A stretch of 27,590 bases of DNA from JBFWIW01 sp050253535 (GTDB lineage: Bacteria; Bacillota; Clostridia; Oscillospirales; Oscillospiraceae): assembly GCA_050253535.1 (NCBI GenBank), contig JBFWIW010000043.1:1-27590 (forward strand), in the 5' to 3' direction. Shown piece after piece: positions 15,691 to 23,792 of this stretch; positions within the stretch are counted from its first letter, which is position 1; each line of letters begins with the position of its first letter. The position numbers and the translations under genes are program-made. The notes beneath the pieces are model-generated. The model saw nothing but the letters and a program-made list of their open reading frames with translations. It made no database searches and was not told the origin of the DNA.

Positions 15691-15940
15691 GTAGCAGAAT
15701 AAAAGTACCGCAGTGAACGGGAAGAGTACTGGAATATCTGTACGTCAGAGAGCCCCCGCCATCGGCTGGAAGCGGGGGAGGTACGGATTTTCGGGAAGTG
15801 CGCCTGGGAGCGGGAGACTGGGAAATCGGTCTTCGTCCGGCCGCGTTAAGGCTATGCCCGTATTGCGGGCGTGAGTGATAAACGAGAGTGGAACCGCGTT
15901 AAAACGCCTCTTGTGCCAAGGGCACAGAGGCGCTTTTTTG
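15691..15940 (+). promoter_or_regulatory. T-box riboswitch leader, cysteine-specific
   Basis: The leader senses uncharged tRNA and controls premature termination before cysE-cysS. The near-invariant T-box sequence AGAGTGGAACCGCG is at 15885-15898. Stem I features include the AGTA-type GAGTACTGG near 15724 and a long GC-rich arm (CCCCCGC with GCGGGGG). The likely specifier codon is TGC at 15799-15801, in GAAGTGCGCCT, which decodes cysteine and matches both downstream genes. A terminator hairpin with a T-run closes the leader. Known biology: T-box leaders on Cys operons occur in Bacillus and Clostridia. The specifier position is inferred by eye, without a covariance model. Confidence 0.9.
15905..15939 (+). 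terminator. T-box intrinsic terminator
   Basis: GCCTCTTGTGCC pairs with GGCACAGAGGC (one bulged T) across a tiny loop and is followed by CGCTTTTTT. It lies 70 nt before cysE. When uncharged tRNA-Cys binds, the competing antiterminator formed with the T-box sequence should prevent it. Confidence 0.88.
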
Positions 15941-16008
15941 CTGTACAGACAAAAAAATGTACCTTTTTATATAATTTTTGATATAATACAAATTTAAGGA
16001 GCAAGATC

Positions 16009-16665
16009 GTGTTTAAAAATCTTTTGGAGACGCTGGACGCGTACAAGGCGCGGGACCCGGCCGCGCGCTCGAGGCTGGAAATATTTCTTGTCTACTCCGG
16101 CGTTCATGCAATAATCAATCACAGGATAGCGCACTGGCTTTTTGTGCATAAGCTGTGCTTTTCGGCCCGATGTGTTTCCCAGTGGTCGCGCTTTTGCACG
16201 GGCGTCGAGATACACCCCGGCGCGAAGATAGGCAGGAGGATGGTTATCGACCACGGCATGGGCATCGTCATCGGCGAGACGGCCGAGATCGGGGACGACG
16301 TGCTCCTGTATCAGGGCGTGACGCTCGGAGGAACCGGAAAGGATAAGGGGAAGCGCCACCCGACGATAGGAAATAATGTCATGGTCGGTTCAGGGGCCAA
16401 AGTGCTGGGCCCATTTAAGGTCGGCGACAACTCTCGTATCGCCTCGAACGCGGTTGTGCTCAAAGAGGTGCCGCCGGATTCAACGGCCGTCGGCGTTCCG
16501 GCGCGCGTTGTCCGAATTGCCGGTGAGAAAGTGAACTTCGTGTCGGAGGTCGATCAGGTGAATATAACAGACCCAGTGGCCATCGAACTGTCCGCATTGC
16601 GGCAGCAGGTAGAACTTCTGGAAAAAATGATGAATAAAATATTACCTTCGGAGGAGATAGAATGA
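16009..16665 (+). CDS. cysE: Serine O-acetyltransferase CysE
   Basis: CysE acetylates serine with acetyl-CoA to give O-acetylserine, the carbon skeleton for cysteine synthesis. The 218-residue product has an N-terminal helical part (1-60, with HAIINHRIAHWLF) and a left-handed beta-helix of hexapeptide repeats (about 65-165), including the conserved HPGAKIGRRMVIDHG, GETAEIGDDVLLYQGVTLGG and KGKRHPTIGNNV. It starts with GTG at 16009, preceded by AAGGAG. It is the first gene after the Cys T-box and overlaps cysS by four bases. The tail past residue 180 is a short coiled-coil-like helix. No cysK is in the window. Confidence 0.96.
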   Translation: MFKNLLETLDAYKARDPAARSRLEIFLVYSGVHAIINHRIAHWLFVHKLCFSARCVSQWSRFCTGVEIHPGAKIGRRMVIDHGMGIVIGETAEIGDDVLLYQGVTLGGTGKDKGKRHPTIGNNVMVGSGAKVLGPFKVGDNSRIASNAVVLKEVPPDSTAVGVPARVVRIAGEKVNFVSEVDQVNITDPVAIELSALRQQVELLEKMMNKILPSEEIE

Positions 16666-18071
16666 AGCTTTTCAATACGCTTTCCATGCAAAAAGAGGAT
16701 TTTGTCCCGATAGAATCCGGCAAGGTCAGAATGTACGCCTGCGGTCCCACCGTATATAACTATATCCACGTCGGGAACGCCCGCCCCATAATCATGTTTG
16801 ACGTGCTCCGCCGGTATTTCGAGTACCGTGGCTATGACGTGACGTTCGTTCAGAATTTTACGGATGTCGACGACAAGATAATAAATCGGGCAAACGAGGA
16901 GGGCATATCCTCCGAGGAGGTCGCGAAAAAATATATAGAGGAGTACTTCACAGATGCGCGCGGACTCGGCGTGCGCGAGGCGACGGTGCACCCGAAGGCG
17001 ACGGAGAACATAAAGCAGATTATAGATATTGTTAAGACGCTGATCGAAAAGGGATACGCTTACGAGGCCGGCGGAGACGTCTATTACCGCACGATGAAAT
17101 TTGAGGGCTACGGCAAGCTCTCCCATCAGCCGATTGAGGATCTGCAGGCCGGCGCGCGCATAGACGTCGCCGATATAAAGGAGAATCCGATGGACTTTGC
17201 CCTCTGGAAGGCGGCAAAGGCCGGCGAGCCCTATTGGGACTCCCCGTGGGGAAAAGGGCGCCCCGGCTGGCATATCGAGTGCAGCGCAATGTCTAACCGC
17301 TATCTTGGAAAGACCATCGACATCCACTGCGGCGGGGCAGACCTAGCCTTCCCACATCACGAGAATGAGATTGCCCAGTCCGAGGCGGCGAACGGCTGCA
17401 AATTTGTGGATTACTGGCTGCACAATGGCTTCATCAGTGTAGACAACAGAAAAATGTCCAAGTCTCTCGGTAACTTTTTCACTGTCCGCGAGGCGGCGGA
17501 GGCTTATGGCTATGAGACCATACGCATGTTCATGCTCATGAGCCACTACAGGAGCCCACTCAACTACTCGGGCGACATACTCATTCAGGCGCAAAATGCG
17601 CTGGTGCGGCTTAAAACCGCGCGCGAAAACCTTGTCTTCCTCGCGGACAGCGGCGCAGATGGGGATATGAGAGAGGATGAAAATGCCTTTGCTGCGGGGC
17701 TGGACAAATATCGCGAGAGATTCATCGACGCAATGGATGACGACTTCAACACGGCGGACGCCATTTCCGTCATTTTCGAGATGGCGCGCGAAATAAACGC
17801 GGCCGTCGCCGGCGATAAAAGTCCTACAAAAGCGCTTGCCAAAGTATGTCTTGCCATTTTCGACGAGCTTGCGGGCGTCCTCGGCATCATATACGACAAG
17901 ACAGAGAGCGACACCGGCTTGGCAAAAGAGGTGGAAGCCCTCATAGAAGCCCGTCAGGCCGCGAGAAAAGAAAAAAACTGGGCGAAAGCCGACAGCATCC
18001 GCGACCAGCTTACCGCAATGGGCATAGTCATCTCCGACACGCCTCAGGGTGTAAAGTGGAAAAAAATATAA
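16662..18071 (+). CDS. cysS: Cysteinyl-tRNA synthetase
   Basis: This enzyme charges tRNA-Cys with cysteine. The 469-residue class I synthetase has the HIGH-like HVGN at 36-39, KMSKS at 264-268, and the zinc site Cys27, Cys207, His232 and Glu236, matching the E. coli arrangement. The C-terminal DALR-type helical domain is complete, ending in DTPQGVKWKKI. The ATG overlaps the cysE stop (ATGA). Together with cysE it is controlled by the Cys T-box, so low charging of tRNA-Cys raises both cysteine production and charging. The stop codon is immediately followed by the scaffold gap, so its downstream neighbour and terminator are not known. Confidence 0.97.
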   Translation: MKLFNTLSMQKEDFVPIESGKVRMYACGPTVYNYIHVGNARPIIMFDVLRRYFEYRGYDVTFVQNFTDVDDKIINRANEEGISSEEVAKKYIEEYFTDARGLGVREATVHPKATENIKQIIDIVKTLIEKGYAYEAGGDVYYRTMKFEGYGKLSHQPIEDLQAGARIDVADIKENPMDFALWKAAKAGEPYWDSPWGKGRPGWHIECSAMSNRYLGKTIDIHCGGADLAFPHHENEIAQSEAANGCKFVDYWLHNGFISVDNRKMSKSLGNFFTVREAAEAYGYETIRMFMLMSHYRSPLNYSGDILIQAQNALVRLKTARENLVFLADSGADGDMREDENAFAAGLDKYRERFIDAMDDDFNTADAISVIFEMAREINAAVAGDKSPTKALAKVCLAIFDELAGVLGIIYDKTESDTGLAKEVEALIEARQAARKEKNWAKADSIRDQLTAMGIVISDTPQGVKWKKI

Positions 18072-18171
18072 NNNNNNNNNNNNNNNNNNNNNNNNNNNNN
18101 NNNNNNNNNNNNNNNNNNNNNNNNNNNNNNNNNNNNNNNNNNNNNNNNNNNNNNNNNNNNNNNNNNNNNNN
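18072..18171. other. Scaffold gap (100 Ns)
   Basis: Exactly 100 Ns directly follow the cysS stop codon. The round number is the usual placeholder for a gap of unknown length, so genes may be missing here and the cysS-to-MATE distance is unreliable. Confidence 0.97.
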
Positions 18172-18172
18172 A

Positions 18173-18274
18173 AATGACGACCATGAGGTTGCGGATGGCG
18201 GCGGGATTTGGATTTGCTACAAGTATGATACCAACAACATCATAACGGAAATTAGTGCGGCAAATGGATTTTAG
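18173..18274 (+). CDS. Possible C-terminal fragment of an unknown protein, cut by the gap
   Basis: An open frame leaves the gap and ends at TAG 18272-18274 with 33 residues, including GGGIWICYKYDTNNIITEIS. No family is recognised and the true frame is uncertain: two other frames, one on each strand, are also open for part of this stretch. It may be the 3' end of a gene lying mostly inside the gap. Confidence 0.25.
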   Translation, partial: NDDHEVADGGGIWICYKYDTNNIITEISAANGF

Positions 18275-18352
18275 CATATTATTTGAAATCTAGAAATTAT
18301 GTATCGTTACCTGTAAAGTGATAAGCGTATACTAAAAAGCGAGATGCTTCAG

Positions 18353-18382
18353 CCCCAAGGCGTAAAGCGGAAAAAGGAATAA
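18353..18382 (+). pseudogene. Duplicated cysS 3'-end fragment
   Basis: Ten codons including the stop read PQGVKRKKE, almost the same as the real cysS ending PQGVKWKKI at 18045-18071. Over 23 aligned bases 19 match, and three of the four differences are synonymous third-position transitions. This looks like a second, diverged copy of the gene end, as left by integration at a gene's 3' end or by a lost paralogue. It is short, so coincidence is not excluded. Confidence 0.4.
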
Positions 18383-18447
18383 GCTAAATGCGGTGCAGGT
18401 AAAGACTTCGATTCCAGGTATTGCCCAACGGCGTAGAAAAGACGGAG

Positions 18448-19848
18448 ATGGTATTTACGTCCGAAAGAAAAAATGATTTTACGCAGGGAAGCATCGCCAG
18501 GGCAATACTCGGTATGAGCGTGCCGATAACCTTGGCGCAGCTTATAAACGTCCTTTACAATGTGGTTGACCGTATATATATCGGACACATCCCCGGAGCC
18601 GGCTCACTTGCATTCACAGGGCTCGGCCTGTGCCTGCCGATAACGACCATCGCTATGGCATTTTCGAGGCTCTGCGGGATGGGCGGCGCCCCGCTCTGCT
18701 CGATAGAACGGGGGAAGGGCAACGACGAAAAGGCGGAGCTCATCATGGGGAATTCCTTCTGCCTTCTGCTTGTCCTCGCCGCGATTCTTACGGTTATGGG
18801 TCTGGTTTTTATGAGGGGCATACTCTATGCCTTTGGGGCGTCTGACGAGACCTACCCGTACGCGTCGGCCTATGCCTCAATATACCTTATGGGGAATGTC
18901 GCCGTTCTCATATCCCTGGGAATGAACAGCTTTATTAATGCCCAGGGCTTTTCGAGAATCGGCATGCTGACGGTAGCGCTGGGCGCCATAGCTAACATAA
19001 TCCTTGACCCGATATTCATATTTGCTCTTCACATGGGCGTACGGGGCGCGGCTATTGCGACAGTTATCGCTCAGAGCTGCTCCGCCGTTTGGGTAATGCA
19101 TTTTCTTACCGGAAAAAAGGCCATACTGAAACTCAAACTGTGCAATATGCGGATAAGGGTCGGCCTGGCAAGGAATATCCTTGGGCTAGGTACGGCGGGA
19201 TTCAATATGTCCATAACGAACGCGATTGTTCAGGTCATAGCGAACCGGATGCTCTTATCCTTCGGCGGTGACCTGTATGTCGGTATAATGACCGCCATTA
19301 ACTCAGTGCGCGAGGTTGTTATGATGCCGATTCAGGGGCTGACCAGCGGGTCCGAACCTGTCATCGGGTATAACTATGGGGCGGGCCGCTTTGACCGTGT
19401 ACGCGGGGCAATCGGTTTTATGACGCGTACGGCCGCCGTATACAATACAGTGACGTGGCTTATAATCATGACGGTTCCTACGCTTTTGATGCGCGTTTTT
19501 GTCAATGATCCGCTGATGCTGGAGGCGGGCAAATCGGCCTTCCGCATATACTACGCGGGGTACTGCCTGATGGTGCTGCAGTTTTCGGCTCAGTCGTCAT
19601 TTGTCGCGCTGGGGCAGTCCAAAAAGGCCATTTTCTTTTCACTTCTGCGCAAGGTCATAATCGTTGTTCCTCTTATGCTAATACTGCCGTACGTGGGGAA
19701 CCTCGGAGTAAGCGGTGTATTCCTCGCGGAGCCGATATCGAGCCTTATTGGCGGCACAGCCAGTTTCACGACGATGGCGCTGACTGTTCTTAGGCCGATG
19801 AAACGCCTCGAGCGCGAGACGGAGGAGAGACTTACCGGCTCTAAATAG
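18448..19848 (+). CDS. MATE family multidrug/Na+ antiporter
   Basis: A polytopic transporter of 466 residues with about 12 membrane helices. MATE proteins export cationic drugs or metabolites using sodium or proton gradients. Family features are the N-terminal ARAILGMSVPITLAQLINVL with NVVDRIYIGHIPG, the paired internal halves (GTAGFNMSITNAIVQVIANR begins the second half) and QGLTSGSEPVIGYNYGAG. The start is uncertain: ATG 18448 gives a typical N-terminus but its GGAG directly abuts the codon; TTG 18421 would add nine residues. It ends 27 bp before polA. Substrate cannot be predicted. Confidence 0.92.
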   Translation: MVFTSERKNDFTQGSIARAILGMSVPITLAQLINVLYNVVDRIYIGHIPGAGSLAFTGLGLCLPITTIAMAFSRLCGMGGAPLCSIERGKGNDEKAELIMGNSFCLLLVLAAILTVMGLVFMRGILYAFGASDETYPYASAYASIYLMGNVAVLISLGMNSFINAQGFSRIGMLTVALGAIANIILDPIFIFALHMGVRGAAIATVIAQSCSAVWVMHFLTGKKAILKLKLCNMRIRVGLARNILGLGTAGFNMSITNAIVQVIANRMLLSFGGDLYVGIMTAINSVREVVMMPIQGLTSGSEPVIGYNYGAGRFDRVRGAIGFMTRTAAVYNTVTWLIIMTVPTLLMRVFVNDPLMLEAGKSAFRIYYAGYCLMVLQFSAQSSFVALGQSKKAIFFSLLRKVIIVVPLMLILPYVGNLGVSGVFLAEPISSLIGGTASFTTMALTVLRPMKRLERETEERLTGSK

Positions 19849-19875
19849 CGCCGGATAATAAAGGAGGGCCTCACA

Positions 19876-22506
19876 ATGAAGCTTATGGTCATAGATGGCA
19901 ACAGTATAGTGAACCGAGCATTTTACGGTATAAGGACGCTCTCGACGAAAGATGGGACACCGACCAACGCCGTGTACGGTTTTTTGAACATATTGCAGAA
20001 GCTACTCAACGATGAGCAGCCGGAGGCGCTTTGCGTCGCCTTCGACCTGAGGGCCCCGACCTTCCGCCATGAGAAGTTTGAGGCGTATAAGGCACAGCGC
20101 AAGGGGATGCCGGATGAACTCGCCGTCCAGATTCCGATTTTGAAGGACGTGCTGGACGCGATGAACATTAATCGGCTGGAACTCACGGGCTATGAGGCCG
20201 ATGACCTCATAGGTACCGTCGCCAAAAAAAGCGAGGAGTACGGTTGGGAATGCGTAGTCGTCACCGGAGACAAGGACAGTTTTCAGCTTATTACCGATAA
20301 GACGCACGTCTATCATGTCAAGTCCCGCATGGGGCAGACGGAGACAAAACAATATGACGTTCCCGCTTTTATGGAAGAATACGGCTTTGAACCGCCGAAA
20401 ATGGTTGACCTTAAGGCTCTAATGGGTGACGCTTCGGATAATATACCGGGAGTTGCCGGGGTTGGCGAAAAGACTGCGATGGATCTTATCCGGCGTTTCG
20501 GTACGGTCAATAGTATTTACGAAAATCTTGGGACACTCGATATAAAGGATACAGTGAAAAATAAGCTTGTATCCGGCAGGGATAGCGCCGATATGTCCTA
20601 TGACCTTGCGACGATATGCAGGGACGCACCGATAGAATTCGATCCTGAGGATAATATAAGGCGGCCGCCCGATAACGACAGGCTCTATGAGCTGTTCCGC
20701 GCGCTTGAGTTTTCAAAACTCACAGAGAAATTCGGTCTCACGCCGCCGCCCGCAGCAAAGCCTGAGCAAAAATATAAGGCGGCTGAGTGCACCTCCGTCT
20801 CCATTAAAACGGAAAATGATTTTGTAAGCATGGTGGAGTCGCTGAAGAGCGTTCCGTGTGTTTCTGTTTTCTTCTCGGACGATATTTCCGCCCTCGCCGC
20901 TGTCAATGGTGAGACTGCTTACCTTCTGTGCGCGGACAACTTTGCGGGGGACTGGAAAAAGACGCTGGACACGTTTTTCTCCGGTGTAAAAAAAGCGGGG
21001 CACAACGTTAAGGAGATACAGCGTAAGCTCATCTTGATGGGCGTTTACGCGGACGGCTGGGTGTTCGACTCGGCGATCGCGGCATATCTGCTTGACCCGG
21101 TCTCAAGTTCGTACGAGCTGGAGCGGCTCACGGAAATTTATGGGGGTTTCACGCTCAAAAAGTGCGAGGAAAACGACGGTCAGCTATCACTTATGCAGGA
21201 GACTGAGACGGCCTTTGACCTCATACCCAAGGCCGCGGCGGTGAGCTTTTTAATGGAGACTTTTATGCCTAAACTCCGGGATTTCGGTATGGAAAAGCTC
21301 TTCAGCGAAGTTGAAATGCCGCTCTGCCTGACTCTCGCAAAGATGGAGTGTGAGGGTGTTCTGGTGGATAAAAAGGCGCTGGTCGATTTCGGGAACTCAC
21401 TATTACAGGGCATGGAGAAGATAGAGCAGAGCATATACGGCCTTGCGGGAGAACGGTTCAATATAAACTCGCCGAAGCAGCTCGGCGTTATACTATTCGA
21501 AAAGCTGATGCTGCCCGCCCCAAAAAAGACAAAGACGGGCTGGTCGACGAGCGCGGATGTTCTGGAAAAGCTACGCCCGAAGCACGAAATAATACAGCAG
21601 ATACTTGACTACCGTGAGCTCTCCAAGCTCAAGTCGACCTATGCCGACGGGCTTGTGAAGGTCATCGCGCCGGACGGACGCATCCATACGACCTTCCAGA
21701 TGACGGTGACGGCGACGGGGCGGCTTTCGTCCACAGAGCCGAATCTGCAGAACATACCGGTGCGGCGCGAGCTGGGCGGAGAGATCCGCAAAATGTTCGT
21801 CGCAGGCGATGGGAATGTATTCGTCGATGCGGACTACAGCCAGATCGAGCTCCGGCTCCTAGCGCACATATCCAATGACGAGACTATGAAAAAAGCCTTT
21901 CTGGATGGGGAGGATATCCACCGCGTCACGGCCTCACAGGTGTTCGACACGCCTTTTGATGAGGTGACAGGACTGCAGCGCAGCCGTGCCAAGGCGGTGA
22001 ATTTCGGCATAGTTTATGGTATATCACAGTTTTCGCTTTCGCAGGACATCGGCGTCTCCATACAGGAGGCGAAACGTTATATAGATAATTACCTCGCAAA
22101 ATACCATGGCGTTCGCGAGTATATGAAGTCAGTCGTCGAGAGAGCGAAGCTTGACGGCTGGGTGTCGACGCTTTACGGCCGCCGCCGGTGGCTGCCGGAG
22201 CTCAAGTCGTCCAACTTCAACGTCCGCTCTTTTGGCGAGCGCGTGGCGCTCAACATGCCGATACAGGGTACGGCGGCCGATATTATGAAGATAGCCATGA
22301 ATAACGTAAGTCGTAGGCTTGAGACTGAAAAACTGAGGGCGAGGCTCATACTCCAGATACACGATGAACTAATCGTCGAATGCCCCGAGAGCGAGGAGGC
22401 GCGCGTCAAAAACATTCTCCGAGAGGAGATGGAGAACGCTGCAACGCTCTCCGTGCCGCTCACGGCGGACGCCGCAGCGGGGAAAAGCTGGTATAACGCA
22501 AAGTAG
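19876..22506 (+). CDS. polA: DNA polymerase I
   Basis: DNA polymerase I fills gaps and removes RNA primers. The 876-residue product has the 5'-3' exonuclease domain (about 1-290, with GNSIVNRAFYG, GYEADDLIGT and TGDKDSFQL), a middle 3'-5' exonuclease-like domain (about 300-470) and the polymerase domain (about 480-876). Polymerase residues are intact: Asp653 in DADYSQIELRLLAH, RSRAKAVNFGIVYG in the O helix and Asp830 in QIHDELIVE. The proofreading motif DxE of E. coli is replaced by VSVFFSDD, so the 3'-5' exonuclease is probably inactive, as in many Bacillota and Thermus enzymes. The ATG has AAGGAGG eight bases upstream. It starts 27 bp after the MATE gene and ends 11 bp before the next. Confidence 0.97.
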   Translation: MKLMVIDGNSIVNRAFYGIRTLSTKDGTPTNAVYGFLNILQKLLNDEQPEALCVAFDLRAPTFRHEKFEAYKAQRKGMPDELAVQIPILKDVLDAMNINRLELTGYEADDLIGTVAKKSEEYGWECVVVTGDKDSFQLITDKTHVYHVKSRMGQTETKQYDVPAFMEEYGFEPPKMVDLKALMGDASDNIPGVAGVGEKTAMDLIRRFGTVNSIYENLGTLDIKDTVKNKLVSGRDSADMSYDLATICRDAPIEFDPEDNIRRPPDNDRLYELFRALEFSKLTEKFGLTPPPAAKPEQKYKAAECTSVSIKTENDFVSMVESLKSVPCVSVFFSDDISALAAVNGETAYLLCADNFAGDWKKTLDTFFSGVKKAGHNVKEIQRKLILMGVYADGWVFDSAIAAYLLDPVSSSYELERLTEIYGGFTLKKCEENDGQLSLMQETETAFDLIPKAAAVSFLMETFMPKLRDFGMEKLFSEVEMPLCLTLAKMECEGVLVDKKALVDFGNSLLQGMEKIEQSIYGLAGERFNINSPKQLGVILFEKLMLPAPKKTKTGWSTSADVLEKLRPKHEIIQQILDYRELSKLKSTYADGLVKVIAPDGRIHTTFQMTVTATGRLSSTEPNLQNIPVRRELGGEIRKMFVAGDGNVFVDADYSQIELRLLAHISNDETMKKAFLDGEDIHRVTASQVFDTPFDEVTGLQRSRAKAVNFGIVYGISQFSLSQDIGVSIQEAKRYIDNYLAKYHGVREYMKSVVERAKLDGWVSTLYGRRRWLPELKSSNFNVRSFGERVALNMPIQGTAADIMKIAMNNVSRRLETEKLRARLILQIHDELIVECPESEEARVKNILREEMENAATLSVPLTADAAAGKSWYNAK

Positions 22507-22517
22507 GAGGTGCCCAC

Positions 22518-23330
22518 ATGACATTTGAAAGGGCGGGAAAAGTGCTGGACACACTCGTCGACGAGCTGCCGGCAGGGCTTTTGCGCGACATGAACGGCGG
22601 TATAAACCTCGTCCCGGAGGCAAAGCCATCCGACGGGGACGACTTGTATACGCTGGGAGAATACCATCAAGGCGGTCCGATGGGCCGGTTCGTAACGCTC
22701 TATTACGGTTCGTTCGAGCGCCTTTTCAAAAACCGCTCGGAAGAGGCCTTTAAAAAACAGCTTAAAAAAACGCTCTACCATGAGCTCACGCACCACGTCG
22801 AGTCGCTTGCCGGCGACCGCACGCTCGAGAGAGAGGACGAGAGGTTTATGGCGGACTACGAGGCAAAGAAAAAAGGTGACCCGCTGCAGGTAGACAGTGC
22901 GCTTTTTGTTAGCGGGACAAACGCCGGCAGGAGCGCAGTCGCCGAAGGCATTTTCCGCTCCCGCCTCAGACAGCTTGGGATAGACGATATGGAATGCGGC
23001 TCGGCGGTGCTGACCGGAGTTGTGCCGGGTGCCGTCGACCCCGCCGCTGCCGCGGCGGCTTTGGAATACGGTGCGGACATAAGCGGCTGCAAGCCGCAGA
23101 GACTGACAAAATCGATGCTCCAGTGGTTTGATGCCGTCTTCTGCATGACGGAGGACGAAGCGGACGGCCTTGCGGACGACTACCCTGAGTTCGACGCACG
23201 CATATTTGCGCTTGGGCAGAAGGATATATTTGAACCGGCCGTGCCCTCGGGCTGGAAAAAGTGCGCGAAGCGGATAGCCGAGGGGGTAGATGAGCTTTTA
23301 GACGAACTTTTAGCGGAGGACGTAGAGTGA
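22518..23330 (+). CDS. Zincin-like metallopeptidase fused to a degenerate low-molecular-weight phosphatase domain
   Basis: A 270-residue two-domain protein. Residues 1-115 resemble the small zinc metallopeptidase (Zincin_1) family, with HELTHH starting at His88 (HExxH) and GDRTLEREDE after it. Residues 125-265 resemble a low-molecular-weight protein tyrosine/arginine phosphatase: LFVSGTNAGRSAVAEG matches the P-loop position, with Arg138 and Ser139 kept but the catalytic cysteine replaced by Ser132. The acidic-loop DP is replaced by FEP near 238-240. The phosphatase half is therefore probably inactive and may bind phosphoproteins or serve structure. No stop or frameshift separates the domains, so it is a real fusion in this sequence. 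The ATG has AGGAGG nearby. It overlaps the rimI start by four bases. Function is unknown. Confidence 0.85.
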   Translation: MTFERAGKVLDTLVDELPAGLLRDMNGGINLVPEAKPSDGDDLYTLGEYHQGGPMGRFVTLYYGSFERLFKNRSEEAFKKQLKKTLYHELTHHVESLAGDRTLEREDERFMADYEAKKKGDPLQVDSALFVSGTNAGRSAVAEGIFRSRLRQLGIDDMECGSAVLTGVVPGAVDPAAAAAALEYGADISGCKPQRLTKSMLQWFDAVFCMTEDEADGLADDYPEFDARIFALGQKDIFEPAVPSGWKKCAKRIAEGVDELLDELLAEDVE

Positions 23331-23791
23331 GTTTTGAGATACGCCCGGCGGATACGGGTATGCTTACGGAAATAGCGGCATTGGAGACAGAGTGCTTTTC
23401 GACTCCTTGGAGCGAAAAATCGTTCGCGGCGGAGCTTGATAATACGGACAGTATTTTTCTGACGGCGCTCAGAGGTGCTAAGCTTCTCGGATTTGTGATA
23501 GTCAGAAAATTCTCCGGCGAAGCCGAGATCCTCAACATTGCGGTGAGAAAAGCTGAGAGAGGGTTAGAAATCGGTTCGAAGCTTTTGAGGTGCGCTATCG
23601 AAGCGGCGGAGCGGGACGATGTAAAAACGATCTTTCTCGAGGTGCGCGAGTCGAATGTGCCCGCCATCACTCTATATGCGAAAAACGGATTTACCGTCAT
23701 TGGGCGGCGAAAAAAATATTACGAAGCTCCCGCGGAGGACGCAATTTTGATGTCACGCGCTAAGCTTAAAGTGGAAACTGGAGATAAATGA
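23327..23791 (+). CDS. rimI: Ribosomal protein S18 alanine N-acetyltransferase (RimI-like)
   Basis: A 154-residue GNAT acetyltransferase. RimI acetylates the N-terminus of S18, although many Bacillota homologues have uncertain substrates. Features are ETECFSTPWSEKSFAAEL, EAEILNIAVRKAERG, LEVRESNVPAITLYAKNGF and GRRKKYYEAPAEDAILM, all typical of RimI. The acetyl-CoA loop reads ERGLEIGSKLL, so a glutamate stands where a glycine is normally found. The GTG start overlaps the upstream stop (GTGA). tsaD follows one base after the stop; the rimI-tsaD pair is common. Confidence 0.9.
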   Translation: MSFEIRPADTGMLTEIAALETECFSTPWSEKSFAAELDNTDSIFLTALRGAKLLGFVIVRKFSGEAEILNIAVRKAERGLEIGSKLLRCAIEAAERDDVKTIFLEVRESNVPAITLYAKNGFTVIGRRKKYYEAPAEDAILMSRAKLKVETGDK

Positions 23792-23792
23792 T

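Noticed and set aside
22966..23700. 244-residue minus-strand open frame
   Set aside because: It is antisense to the fusion protein and rimI genes; both sense genes have family motifs and coupled starts.
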